Of a stretch of DNA of 64,000 nucleotides, positions 16,841 through 25,177 are shown piece after piece. The number at the start of each line of letters is the position of its first letter. The stretch's first letter is position 1. The translations under genes were made by a program, and so were the position numbers. Source of the stretch: JAJDAT01 sp964570665 (GTDB lineage: Bacteria > Nitrospinota > Nitrospinia > Nitrospinales > JAJDAT01); contig CAZMZH010000002.1 in NCBI GenBank assembly GCA_964570665.1, positions 310,001 through 374,000 on the forward strand, written 5' to 3'. The notes beneath the pieces were generated by a model. It had not been told where the DNA came from. It did not search any database and was given only the letters and a program-made list of their open reading frames with translations.

Positions 16841-18672
16841 GAGGTGGATTTAGGTGTAGGTTTTTTTGTTGGTTTTCTAAGCGATAAATTCTCCGATTCT
16901 TTAGGGAAAGCGGAGATTTTAAACTTAAGACCTGGGCTAGTGTAAATTTCGGTTCCTTCAGCTTTTGTGTCTTCTAATTTAAAAATAGTAAATAAAGGAG
17001 ATTCTTTAAGACTATTTAGAAAATTTGTGAGAGCTTGTAATGAGGTTCTTTCGTTTCCAAATAAAATACCTTTAAGATAAATATCTCCCCTTTTGTTGTC
17101 CCTTTTATCCCTTTTGGCTTTGTAAACTAATTTTAGTAGAGACGTTTCAGGGGGAAGTATTTTTGCCAATTCATTTAAAATTTCTTTAATATCGACAACT
17201 CTATAAACCCCTGGAAGTTTTCTAAGTTCTTTTTCTAAAGATTCTCTTTTAGCGGTAATTTTTCCTAAAGTCGCCACGGGGTTTTGTGCCGCTTCGGCAG
17301 CGGCTTGCAAAGTTGCTAACTGTTGCTGCACTCTATCCAATCTTTTTTCTGCGGCGGTTACTTTTCCTCTTATGCTAGAGCTAACTAACATCAATGCAAT
17401 TATAAATATAGGAATTAAAGAATAGGGAGCCCATTTAACAATGTCTTTTTTAACGGAATAGCGCAGTTCTTCAGGCAGTACGTTAATTCGACCAGATTTA
17501 CCTAGGGCTAAACCGGCTGCTGTGGTTAAGCTGGGACCTAAAAGTTTAGTATTTTCTTGCGATACGCTAGCTAAAGGCTGAGTTGATTGGAATAAAGGGT
17601 TACATCTTTCAATCGGGGCTTCTAAATTTCCAGAAAGAAACTGATAAAAGCCCTTTAGACTGCCAGAACCGCCAGAAAGTATGACGCGATGAACGGCGTT
17701 TTGTTTATATTGATTTTTGAAGTAATCGATAGACCGCATAAATTCTTCCAGCTGTTTTTCTACTATAGGAAGAATGCGTTCGCGGATATCAAGAAGAGGG
17801 ATACCTTCTTGTGTGATTTCTAATGAATCTTCCGCAGGCAATCCATAAGTTTTTTTGATCGTTTCCGCTCGTACTGCGTCCACAGTAACCTTAGTTGCGT
17901 CTTCCAAGGTGTAGTCGCCTGCAATAGCGGCTGTAACGTTCTTTCCTCCATTTGGTATTTCGCGTGAAAATCTTAATTCGCCGTCTATAACAAAATAAAC
18001 CCTAGTCCTCTCGGCTCCCATATCGATATAGCTAGTTACCGTGCCAGGTTCCAACTGATTAAAGGAACTATCGTAATGCCATAACGCCAGAGGAATAATT
18101 GTGACTCCCAATGGTTTTAAACCCGCTTTTTCGGCGACAGAAACTAAGAATGGAACAATATCCGCTCTTACGATAACGCTTAATAATTGATAGTAGGATA
18201 TGCCATCATCCTTTGTGACTTCGCCGGTAATATGATAATCGGCAAAGGCGTCTTCGACAGAAAAAAGAACTTCTTCTTTGGCGTTCCAACGGGTAGCGTC
18301 TAAAATTTCCTCTTTGGGTATTTTAGGTAGTTCCAAATGACGGATAACAACGTTGTGTCCGCTAACAGTCAGATACACTTGATCTGTATCAAACTTTTTT
18401 TCCTCAAACATTTGCTTGATCATCTGACCAAGAGCTTGCGCGCGGTCGGGAAGAGATAAAACGGAAGGAGGAATCTCTTTTATCGCGAAATTAGTAATGT
18501 CAAACCCTGAGGCATGAGAAACTACTTCGACTATTTTTATTGAGTGGAACCCTATATCTAATCCAACGCTCTTTCCAATGGAACCTTTACCAAGTCCCGG
18601 AATCTTAATAGATGGCGTTTTGAACGGAAGTTTAAAAGGAAGTTTTATGGGTGGAAGTTTTAGTTTGCTCAT
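16837..18672 (-). CDS. PilM-PilN fusion (MshI-like) pilus platform protein
   Basis: 611 residues combining two usually separate subunits. After a Lys/Pro/Leu-rich leader (1-30, LPPIKLPFKLPFK) comes an actin-like PilM domain (about 35-400: VGLDIGFHSIKIVEVV, SYIDMGAERTRVYFVIDG, RVILSGGSGSLKGF). Then a membrane segment (about 425-445, YSLIPIFIIALMLVSSSI), a coiled coil and a PilN-type C-terminus. Separate PilM and PilN together are about this length. The fusion anchors the cytoplasmic ring to the PilO/PilP complex. It precedes pilO with a 4-base overlap. MshI and GspL proteins have a related single-chain layout. Confidence 0.85.
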   Translation of the reverse strand: MSKLKLPPIKLPFKLPFKTPSIKIPGLGKGSIGKSVGLDIGFHSIKIVEVVSHASGFDITNFAIKEIPPSVLSLPDRAQALGQMIKQMFEEKKFDTDQVYLTVSGHNVVIRHLELPKIPKEEILDATRWNAKEEVLFSVEDAFADYHITGEVTKDDGISYYQLLSVIVRADIVPFLVSVAEKAGLKPLGVTIIPLALWHYDSSFNQLEPGTVTSYIDMGAERTRVYFVIDGELRFSREIPNGGKNVTAAIAGDYTLEDATKVTVDAVRAETIKKTYGLPAEDSLEITQEGIPLLDIRERILPIVEKQLEEFMRSIDYFKNQYKQNAVHRVILSGGSGSLKGFYQFLSGNLEAPIERCNPLFQSTQPLASVSQENTKLLGPSLTTAAGLALGKSGRINVLPEELRYSVKKDIVKWAPYSLIPIFIIALMLVSSSIRGKVTAAEKRLDRVQQQLATLQAAAEAAQNPVATLGKITAKRESLEKELRKLPGVYRVVDIKEILNELAKILPPETSLLKLVYKAKRDKRDNKRGDIYLKGILFGNERTSLQALTNFLNSLKESPLFTIFKLEDTKAEGTEIYTSPGLKFKISAFPKESENLSLRKPTKKPTPKSTS

Positions 18673-18810
18673 AACTCATTCAAAAAAAAGGCAGTATCTT
18701 ATTTTGAATTATGGCACAACTTCCCCGTTGGGGTCTAGTTTTTTTGCGATGAGGGCAAAAAAACTTTAAAAATTGGAGGGAATTAAATGATTTGGATGAA
18801 AAAAAGTGGA

Positions 18811-20022
18811 CTAACCTGAATAGTCTGGCGGCAGCAAAACTCCTCCAGCTCCGCCCTGGCATTCGTCAAACCCTGTGGCTTCTGAACCGGCTAAACTGCC
18901 GTAAGTAAGGTTGGAATTATTTTGTAGGGTGACGTTGTCTCCTAATATTGCGCCGTAGGAATCGTTATTATTTTCGATAGAAATATCATTATTTGCAATG
19001 ATACCACCCACGTAAACTGTGGAGTTTTCAATGGTGGCATCTTTACCGGCTAATACCAATACGTCTTCGACTCCAATTAAAGGAGTTTGATTTAAACCAT
19101 TAACTTGGTTGATTTTGGCGGTGTTTTGTAGCTTAAAATCGTCGTTATTATGTAAAGTCAATGTTCCAGCTTTGTTTGTGCTGTCATTAAGGTCAAAATC
19201 GGCATTTCCTTCAATGGTAATTTTACCCTCAACTTTAAAGACAACTTTGGCGTTATTTCTAATCTTAATAGAACTTTGTTGTTTAACGTTTAAATCATTT
19301 TCAATTTCAATAGTTCTGTCGCTAGAAATGGTAAATGTATCTGATCCATCAATCGTAAAGTTACAGAATTGAAAGTGGTTCAATTCCCCTGAAGTTACAT
19401 GAGTTGCCGTATCAAAATCTGGATAAGTGGCATTCGGGCATCCAGCGCCATCAACAACCACTGTAGATACTAAAGGAAGAGTACAAGATACTATCCCGGA
19501 ACTAGCGTCGGTCTCGGCATTGTTAAGTATATTAATACTTGTGCAAGCAGAAACGGAGTTGGTTGAAAAGGCACATCCGCCAGCAGTGGAAATCGTCTTA
19601 GAAATGATTCTTTCGCCCATATTATATGTTCCTATAGAAGTAGCTCTAACAGACCCGGCGCTTTTAGCTGAAAATGTAACCGTAAATGCCCCACCGGATA
19701 TAGGAACTGGAGTTGATAGGTCTGGAGTGGTTGCCCATGTGGAGCAACTAGATCCGCCTTGATTACACCAACAAGCGGCATTGGAAGGGTCTTTAATTAA
19801 ACAACCTTCTACATATCTGATACCGGATTCGGCAATAAAAAAAGCGTTTGTTGAAGTCATGGTTAAGGCGCTGCCGGCATGTTTATGTTTTGATTCGACC
19901 CAAAAATTTAAAGCGACCGTTCCTAATACAACAATGGTAATCACCGCTGCCATTAAAGCTGCGATACCAGATTGCCCTTTTATATGGCGAAAAAAATATT
20001 TTTCAAAGAAGCTCGATATCAT
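18811..20022 (-). CDS. MshP/PilX-like protein with beta-solenoid-like extension
   Basis: 403 residues. The N-terminus GQSGIAALMAAVITIVVLG with a conserved Glu after the hydrophobic core (VESKHK) and the FFIAESGIRYVE motif are typical of PilX/MshP minor pilin-like proteins. Family members of this kind usually stop near 150-180 residues. Here about 200 extra residues follow, made of short Asn/Asp-rich strands (for example IEIENDLNVKQQSSIKIRNNAKVVF) that look like a right-handed beta-solenoid, ending in a Gly/Pro tail. Paired cysteines occur in the first half. It starts inside the stop of the mshO-like gene. A pilus-tip or adhesin role is inferred. Confidence 0.72.
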   Translation of the reverse strand: MISSFFEKYFFRHIKGQSGIAALMAAVITIVVLGTVALNFWVESKHKHAGSALTMTSTNAFFIAESGIRYVEGCLIKDPSNAACWCNQGGSSCSTWATTPDLSTPVPISGGAFTVTFSAKSAGSVRATSIGTYNMGERIISKTISTAGGCAFSTNSVSACTSINILNNAETDASSGIVSCTLPLVSTVVVDGAGCPNATYPDFDTATHVTSGELNHFQFCNFTIDGSDTFTISSDRTIEIENDLNVKQQSSIKIRNNAKVVFKVEGKITIEGNADFDLNDSTNKAGTLTLHNNDDFKLQNTAKINQVNGLNQTPLIGVEDVLVLAGKDATIENSTVYVGGIIANNDISIENNNDSYGAILGDNVTLQNNSNLTYGSLAGSEATGFDECQGGAGGVLLPPDYSG

Positions 20023-20531
20023 AAATATCCTCTAGGCCTCACAGCGGCTTGAATCGAATAACTTTCTCCAGTGGATTTGGAAAGAGAAAGCGTAAAGCGA
20101 AATAAGTTAGCTTCTACAACCTCTACGGTAAAACCGGAAACGTTGGTAGCTATGTTTTCGGCAGCGGCTCCCGTTCTAACTAGGTTTGTAGAGCTAACCG
20201 TGTAGGAAACAGATCTGGGATTGGTTGTGTCTTGCAATAAAGCGCCACGATCAAAATAGATAGAGTTATAAGTTGCGCCAATAGTGCAAGCTCCTAATAA
20301 TGCTCCGCAAGCAATAGCAGGGGTGCCTTTGGCAAATCGGATTTCCCGAACAAGATACTCCATGCCTAATTTAGCTTCGTCTACCATATCTTTCTTTTGA
20401 GCGTGCATTTGGTTGAGGTTAACAATATCCAATATATACTTCATCGATATTGTCCCCACCACAGATGCTAAGACGATGCTTATGATTATTTCGATAAGCG
20501 TAAAGCCTTTTTTGTTTTTTATTAATTTCAT
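20019..20531 (-). CDS. MshO/PilW-like minor pseudopilin
   Basis: 170 residues with a class III type IV prepilin leader: KNKKGFTLIEIIISIVLASVVG, where cleavage after the Gly of KKG exposes Phe and Glu is at position +5. The Glu-Tyr-Leu-Val-Arg-Glu-Ile-Arg motif (MEYLVREIRFA) is typical of PilW/MshO-type minor pilins. It lies between the MshD-like gene (9 bases) and the MshP-like gene (4-base overlap). It needs the prepilin peptidase, part of which is encoded at the right edge of this window. Confidence 0.82.
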   Translation of the reverse strand: MKLIKNKKGFTLIEIIISIVLASVVGTISMKYILDIVNLNQMHAQKKDMVDEAKLGMEYLVREIRFAKGTPAIACGALLGACTIGATYNSIYFDRGALLQDTTNPRSVSYTVSSTNLVRTGAAAENIATNVSGFTVEVVEANLFRFTLSLSKSTGESYSIQAAVRPRGYL

Positions 20532-20540
20532 AATTTGAAA

Positions 20541-20963
20541 TTATTGCGTAAAAAGATTGACGAAACTTAGCGGTTCCATTTCAGCATGGTCAATGGTCAA
20601 CGTTAATTTTTTTCCAAATCCGGCAGCGCCTAGCGCAGTATCTAAATCTCCTGCGGCTACGTCAATTACGGAGCAGCTTAAGGTGTATGCGGGTATCTGA
20701 GAGTCGGCACCATTTAAACTAGAGCAATCTGTGTTTATGGAAGAAACCGTTTTATCAACTAAAGTTTCCATATGTTTTTGAGCTAGAAATGAAGCTTTGA
20801 CTACAATTTCAGGGGATTGCGTAAACTTTAGACTGGTGAATGGAACCATGATGGCCGGTACCGAAATGCCTATGAGGACAATAGACATGATAACTTCCAC
20901 CAAAGTGAAACCCTTATTTTCAAGAAAAATCCATTTAGGAAAAAACTTCGCTAGCATATTCAT
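20541..20963 (-). CDS. MshD/PilV-like minor pseudopilin
   Basis: 140 residues. Prepilin leader and hydrophobic helix LENKGFTLVEVIMSIVLIGI, with the processing Gly-Phe and Glu at +5, then a small globular domain containing a Cys pair. The leader before the Gly is longer than usual (about 17 residues); an internal Met at residue 3 is an alternative start. Position between the MshC-like and MshO-like genes, with nine bases on each side, suggests the mshD slot. Confidence 0.8.
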   Translation of the reverse strand: MNMLAKFFPKWIFLENKGFTLVEVIMSIVLIGISVPAIMVPFTSLKFTQSPEIVVKASFLAQKHMETLVDKTVSSINTDCSSLNGADSQIPAYTLSCSVIDVAAGDLDTALGAAGFGKKLTLTIDHAEMEPLSFVNLFTQ

Positions 20964-20971
20964 AATTTTGT

Positions 20972-21451
20972 CTATGGCTCGGTTATCTCAACAATTCCAG
21001 TATAGGGCTTGACCGTAATTGTGTATGTCACGGTTCCCATGCCTAAATTAAGAGCCCAAGGAGTTGCGCCGATTTCTGGCTCTCCGTGTTTGTTGAAATA
21101 AAGCGAGTTGGTTGTTATGGAATTTACGGTAACCTCTGGAGCAAACTCTCTTTGTTCGGCTAAGATTCCATTAGTGTCGACTAAGTTGTAGGTCCATTTT
21201 GATCCAACTTGGCTAAAAATGAGCCCTGCCTTGTTATCTCCAGTCCCCAAATTTCTTGTCATTCCTACTTCTTGGACTAGGCGAATATCGGATTCTAAGG
21301 CCTGCGCAGAAAGCGTTGGGTTAATAGAATCTACTTTTAGATTGGGTACGGCAACTGCGGCAATAATGCCAATCAATAAAATTACAATGATGATTTCCAT
21401 CATTGTAAAGCCAGAGGATGATTTAATTTTTTTATTTTCCTGAATTCTCAT
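20972..21451 (-). CDS. MshC/GspH-like pseudopilin, first gene of the pilus operon here
   Basis: 159 residues. Prepilin signal SSGFTMMEIIIVILLIGIIAAVAVPN, with Gly-Phe processing and Glu at +5 (shown in part), followed by a GspH/FimT-type domain (LESDIRLVQEVGMTRNLG, shown in part). It is the promoter-proximal gene of a minus-strand run of ten pilus genes. The major pilin, MshE and MshG homologues normally upstream are absent; the neighbouring gene is the divergent lnt. Confidence 0.82.
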   Translation of the reverse strand: MRIQENKKIKSSSGFTMMEIIIVILLIGIIAAVAVPNLKVDSINPTLSAQALESDIRLVQEVGMTRNLGTGDNKAGLIFSQVGSKWTYNLVDTNGILAEQREFAPEVTVNSITTNSLYFNKHGEPEIGATPWALNLGMGTVTYTITVKPYTGIVEITEP

Positions 21452-21791
21452 TGAAAACCCAATTCAAATTTTGTCTCTAAGTAAAAAATTATAAGCTCAT
21501 TGTCATAGGCTGTCAAATAGTTGATATCATTAAATTTACCCTAGTTTCTGAAATGGGTTGAAAAACGCTAAGTTAGCCTACGAAAAAAAATAAATTTTTT
21601 TTTTATTTTCTTTACCCTAACTTTCAATATTTTAGAAGAACTTATAAAAGGGCTTAATATTCAACAGTTTTGACATTAAAATATTATATACAGTTTTACA
21701 AACTTTAACTTCTATTTCATGGTTACTATACACCTAGCGCCAAAATTATCTTTCCAATTAGTGACTTTTTTATAGAAAGGCCGGGTTTTTC
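21452..21791. other. Divergent intergenic region between pilus operon and lnt
   Basis: 340 AT-rich bases separating the minus-strand mshC-like gene from plus-strand lnt. Promoters for both must lie here. I looked for a c-di-GMP-I (GEMM) type riboswitch, often upstream of pilus genes, and for a sigma-54 promoter, and recognised neither. Confidence 0.5.
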
Positions 21792-23342
21792 TTGATTGGC
21801 AACAAAGTATCGCTTCCCATTTCCAACAGAGTTTTACTGACTAGCATTTCTTCTGTATTGGCTTGGCTTTTATACCCCGGTTTGGAAGGAGAAGGACTTT
21901 CGTTTTTAGTCTGGTTCGCAATGGTTCCGTGGGGTTTGGCTATGGTGAATACACGCCCTATTGAAGGAGCTGTTTGTGGTTTTGCTTTTGCTTTTTTTGC
22001 TTTTTTTGCAATTTGTTCGGGATTTATCAATGGGATGCAAAGTTGGCTTGAGCTTTCATTTTCTCTAACATTATTCTGGTATAGCGTAGTTTGTGTTTTT
22101 CAAGCTTTGCCTTATGCATTGTTTGGTTGGTGCCAAAGCAAATTTGGATGGTTAGGCAACCCTTTTGGTCCTTTACGCGCAGCCGCTTGTCATTGCTTAC
22201 TTCTTACTATTCTTCCGGCGTTGCTTCCTGGCAACATAACTCATGCTCTTTATAATTCTCCCCGCGTTATCCAAATTCTTGATTTGGGCGGAATTCCTCT
22301 TTTGTTATTTTCCATAATCTTGTCGAATTGGTTGATACTGGATTTAATCTTAAAGCTAAAGAATAAAGAAAAGCCAGTCGTTGTTTTAATTTGCTTGGTA
22401 TCTTTATATCTATTCATAGTGGGTTATGGCACGTTTAGGTTAGATCAATTTCATGTCGCGGAGAAATCTGCAAAGGCTAATCAATTTTTGCAAGTTGAAT
22501 CGATTCAACCCAATTTACCCTTAAAATCAAAAAAAATCGGCGTTGACCTATTGGACAGCGCTTTTGAGTTAACGGAAAAAAGCGCGGAAAGACATCCTAA
22601 AGGAGAATTTGTGGTTTGGCCCGAGATTCCTCTAACCCCTACTTGTGAGGATAAGGATTATCAAGAAAAGTTAAGCGCTTTGGCAATAAAAATAAACCGA
22701 AGGATTTTAGCTCCTTGTACTTGGGTGTCGAAAAAGCCTTATAGATATACAAATACTATGAGGATGACACTGCCTTCGGGGGAATTTGGCAAGGAATATA
22801 ATAAAATGATTTTATTTCCTTTTGGAGAATACATTCCCTTTGAGAACAATTTTCCTTTTTTACGAAGCTTATTTAAAAAAGCTCGATACTATATTCCCGG
22901 CAAAGAACATATTGTGTTTGATTTAGGCGAAGGAAAAAGAATCCTACCTGTCATTTGTTATGAATCTGTTTTTACCGATCTAATTCGTAAATTTATTGAC
23001 CGAGGGGGAAACGCCATTGTCAATATGTCCGACGACGCTTGGTTTGGAAAAAGCGGTCTTTCTTTAATTCATTTTTCTTTAGCGGTATTTCGATCAGTAG
23101 AATACCGCGTGCCAATGGTTCGAGTTACAAACTCTGGAGTTGGAGCATTTGTTCAAGCGACAGGAGAGATAGTACCTTCATCCCAGACCTCCTTATTTAA
23201 GCCAGTGGCAACTTCTTTTTCATTATTTATTCCCAAAGACAGATCTATTTATTACAACGTAGGTAATGTATTCTTTTGGTTGATTTTGATTCTATTTAGC
23301 GTTGATTTATTATGGAAACCAGCCATTCGATTCCTGAAATAA
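21792..23342 (+). CDS. lnt: Apolipoprotein N-acyltransferase Lnt
   Basis: 516 residues, normal length. Inner-membrane enzyme that N-acylates the lipid-modified N-terminal cysteine of lipoproteins, a diderm trait. N-terminal half: about seven membrane helices; C-terminal half: nitrilase-type domain with the catalytic triad visible as Glu in VVWPEIPLTP, Lys in EYNKMILFPFGEYIPF and Cys in LPVICYESVFTDL. The start is a TTG preceded by AAAGG about ten bases away; no better upstream codon is seen. A last membrane helix lies near the C-terminus. Confidence 0.95.
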   Translation: MIGNKVSLPISNRVLLTSISSVLAWLLYPGLEGEGLSFLVWFAMVPWGLAMVNTRPIEGAVCGFAFAFFAFFAICSGFINGMQSWLELSFSLTLFWYSVVCVFQALPYALFGWCQSKFGWLGNPFGPLRAAACHCLLLTILPALLPGNITHALYNSPRVIQILDLGGIPLLLFSIILSNWLILDLILKLKNKEKPVVVLICLVSLYLFIVGYGTFRLDQFHVAEKSAKANQFLQVESIQPNLPLKSKKIGVDLLDSAFELTEKSAERHPKGEFVVWPEIPLTPTCEDKDYQEKLSALAIKINRRILAPCTWVSKKPYRYTNTMRMTLPSGEFGKEYNKMILFPFGEYIPFENNFPFLRSLFKKARYYIPGKEHIVFDLGEGKRILPVICYESVFTDLIRKFIDRGGNAIVNMSDDAWFGKSGLSLIHFSLAVFRSVEYRVPMVRVTNSGVGAFVQATGEIVPSSQTSLFKPVATSFSLFIPKDRSIYYNVGNVFFWLILILFSVDLLWKPAIRFLK

Positions 23343-23438
23343 ACTTTTTTATATTTTTTTTATTGTAAGACCGTCAATCGGTAGGATGAAATTCTTTGAA
23401 AAACGGCATATTAATCCAAAACGACCCATAAAGTTTGA

Positions 23439-23480
23439 TAAAAGGTTGTTTTTCAAAACACTTAGGGATAAATTAGTAGT
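23439..23480 (+). repeat. Leader repeat copy 1 (shared with 24970-25010)
   Basis: The 15-mer TAAAAGGTTGTTTTT followed by AA..A and a TAAATTA.AGT block recurs upstream of the second Asp/Lys-repeat gene. It lies about 80 bases before the start of the first such gene. This suggests that a duplication included upstream, perhaps regulatory, DNA. Confidence 0.6.
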
Positions 23481-23519
23481 TAGGAAAAAAAATCTAATAT
23501 TTAAACAGTGAAAAGGCCA

Positions 23520-24815
23520 ATGAAAAATAAGCCCGTAAAAAATAAAAAGGTAAAATTTATTTTTAAGGATTTCCCATCTTTAAAGGCTTTGGGTATTACC
23601 TTATTTTTTGTTTTGGCTTTATTGTCGCCTAATCCGATAAATAGTAATATTGTCGACAATGCGTATGCGGGTGGGGGGAGTCCTTCTCCATCGCCTTCTC
23701 CATCGCCATCACCGTCGCCTTCACCATCACCGTCGCCATCACCGTCGCCTTCTCCATCACCGTCGCCTTCTCCATCGCCATCTGTTGATGAATGCGATTT
23801 AGGTACTGATTGGAATTATGATTGGGATAATTGTTCTCGGTCTATAGATTGCGACTCGATTCATACTTTGAAGATGTATTACCATCCAAATTTTACCGCT
23901 ACCAATTTCCCATCGCCGAATATAACGGTAACAGGGAAAGATGCGGGTGATAGTTGTACCTTTGACGTTAATTTTACCAAGGTATCAGGCGGTGATAATT
24001 GTGGGTACGCGTTATATACAGCAAGCGGCGGTACACAATTAAAAGTAAATACCAATGCCATTAATGGGGCGACGAATTGTGAATTAAGAATTACTGTTGC
24101 GGCGCCGAGGACCACTAATTTGGGCATTAGCTCGGAAACTCGTTGGACCGGCTTTGGTATTTGGGCGAATAAGGCTTGGGCTTCTGTTGAAGGCATGAAA
24201 GGTTTTGTAAGCGCTCATTCAACGACAGGAGATTTACGAGCAGACGTAACATCGGGTAATGTTTTTATGACATCCGTAACTGGGAATTTATGGGCAATAG
24301 GCTTGACCCAGAAGGCTGAACTAAGAACTTGCTCTGATATTAGAGCTGAGTATTGTTCAATTCCAAGCGGATCTAATTATTTAAGAGTTGATACGAAGCG
24401 AGCGGGTAATGGGCTTCGGAATAGTGGTACCACATGTTCTGTAGACGATTCAGATAAAGATAAAGACAAGGACAAAGATAAAGACAAGGACAAAGATAAA
24501 GACAGTGACAAAGATAAAGACAGTGACAAAGATAAAGACAGTGACAAAGATAAAGACAGTGACAAAGATAAAGACAAGGACAAAGATAAAGATAAGGATG
24601 AAGACGAAGATGAAGATCCTTATGGAAATATTGACGTTCAATATATTCCTACGACTACCTTCAAAGAAGAGTTGGCTGTTGATTTAACCAAATATCGCAA
24701 CGATATTGGAAATTGCCCAGGATGTAGTTATAAAATAGACGCAGATAGTTTGGGGCATGTTTATATAATTAATAAAAATGTTCCTTCCGGAACAACGAAC
24801 ATTTGCGCTCATTAA
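23520..24815 (+). CDS. Secreted Ser-Pro and Asp/Lys-repeat protein, paralogue 1
   Basis: 431 residues from ATG 23520 (GTG 23508 is an alternative). In order: signal peptide (LKALGITLFFVLALLSP), a Ser-Pro dipeptide repeat of 17 units, a Cys-containing N-domain beginning DECDLGTDWNYDWDNC, a strand-rich region recalling DUF4097/DUF2807 adhesin-head proteins (KAWASVEGMKGFVSAHSTTGDLRADVTSGNV, shown in part), a 55-residue Asp/Lys tract, and a C-domain with GNIDVQYIPTTTFKEELAVDLTKYRND and paired cysteines. Extracytoplasmic by its signal. The function is unknown. Two paralogues follow. The charged tract could bind divalent cations, which is speculation. Confidence 0.8.
   Translation: MKNKPVKNKKVKFIFKDFPSLKALGITLFFVLALLSPNPINSNIVDNAYAGGGSPSPSPSPSPSPSPSPSPSPSPSPSPSPSPSPSPSVDECDLGTDWNYDWDNCSRSIDCDSIHTLKMYYHPNFTATNFPSPNITVTGKDAGDSCTFDVNFTKVSGGDNCGYALYTASGGTQLKVNTNAINGATNCELRITVAAPRTTNLGISSETRWTGFGIWANKAWASVEGMKGFVSAHSTTGDLRADVTSGNVFMTSVTGNLWAIGLTQKAELRTCSDIRAEYCSIPSGSNYLRVDTKRAGNGLRNSGTTCSVDDSDKDKDKDKDKDKDKDKDSDKDKDSDKDKDSDKDKDSDKDKDKDKDKDKDEDEDEDPYGNIDVQYIPTTTFKEELAVDLTKYRNDIGNCPGCSYKIDADSLGHVYIINKNVPSGTTNICAH
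23679..23783 (+). repeat. Ser-Pro hexanucleotide repeat
   Basis: Seventeen Ser-Pro codon pairs (TCN-CCN) in a row directly after the signal peptide of the first paralogue. Such a stretch makes an extended, stiff linker and is prone to length change by slippage. The codons vary at third positions, which points to age or purifying selection on the protein. Confidence 0.9.
24453..24617 (+). repeat. Asp/Lys repeat tract 1
   Basis: 165 bases coding for 55 mostly alternating Asp and Lys residues, ending in an Asp/Glu-rich stretch. It contains an 18-base sub-repeat, gacagtgacaaagataaa, four times in tandem (Asp-Ser-Asp-Lys-Asp-Lys). Confidence 0.92.
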
Positions 24816-25174
24816 TTCATTCCTTTAAATGACCAAGTAGATAGTAAGTAAAAGTTCGATTTTGCTTTCCCCTTCCCTTTTTTTAAAAAGTTGATTAAGC
24901 CACGCGGTTTTTTCCAGTAAACCTCCTGTGAAAAAGATTGAAAATCCCCAAGTTAAGGTAAATATTTTGTAAAAGGTTGTTTTTGAATGTGTTGAGGCGT
25001 AAATTATAGTGAACTCTGATTTCTATTTAATCGATGCGGGTCAAACTTTTTTCCAAATAAAATAGGAATTAGTGGGAGGATGGCTTTCTGTTTTTTTAGT
25101 TTTAAAGAAATAGTAAATGTATTGCCATAGAGCGTTTGAATTAATCTTAAATTTTAAAATAATTTGGGTACTAG
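24816..25174. other. Intergenic region holding a duplicated leader
   Basis: About 360 bases between paralogues 1 and 2. No convincing gene. It contains the second copy of the leader block at 24970-25010, then about 165 unique AT-rich bases before the start of paralogue 2. Confidence 0.55.
24970..25010 (+). repeat. Leader repeat copy 2
   Basis: Same block as 23439-23480 (15 identical bases, then partly conserved sequence to AAATTATAGT). It lies about 205 bases upstream of paralogue 2, farther than copy 1 lies from its gene. Confidence 0.6.
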
Positions 25175-25177
25175 GTG

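Noticed and set aside
21452..21791. c-di-GMP riboswitch or sigma-54 promoter before the pilus operon
   Set aside because: No GEMM-like core and no GG-N10-GC element on the minus strand.
24377..24641. Antisense open frames opposite the first Asp/Lys tract
   Set aside because: They are low-complexity mirror images (Ser-Leu or Val-Phe-Ile repeats) of a repeat that is open in all frames; no start signals.
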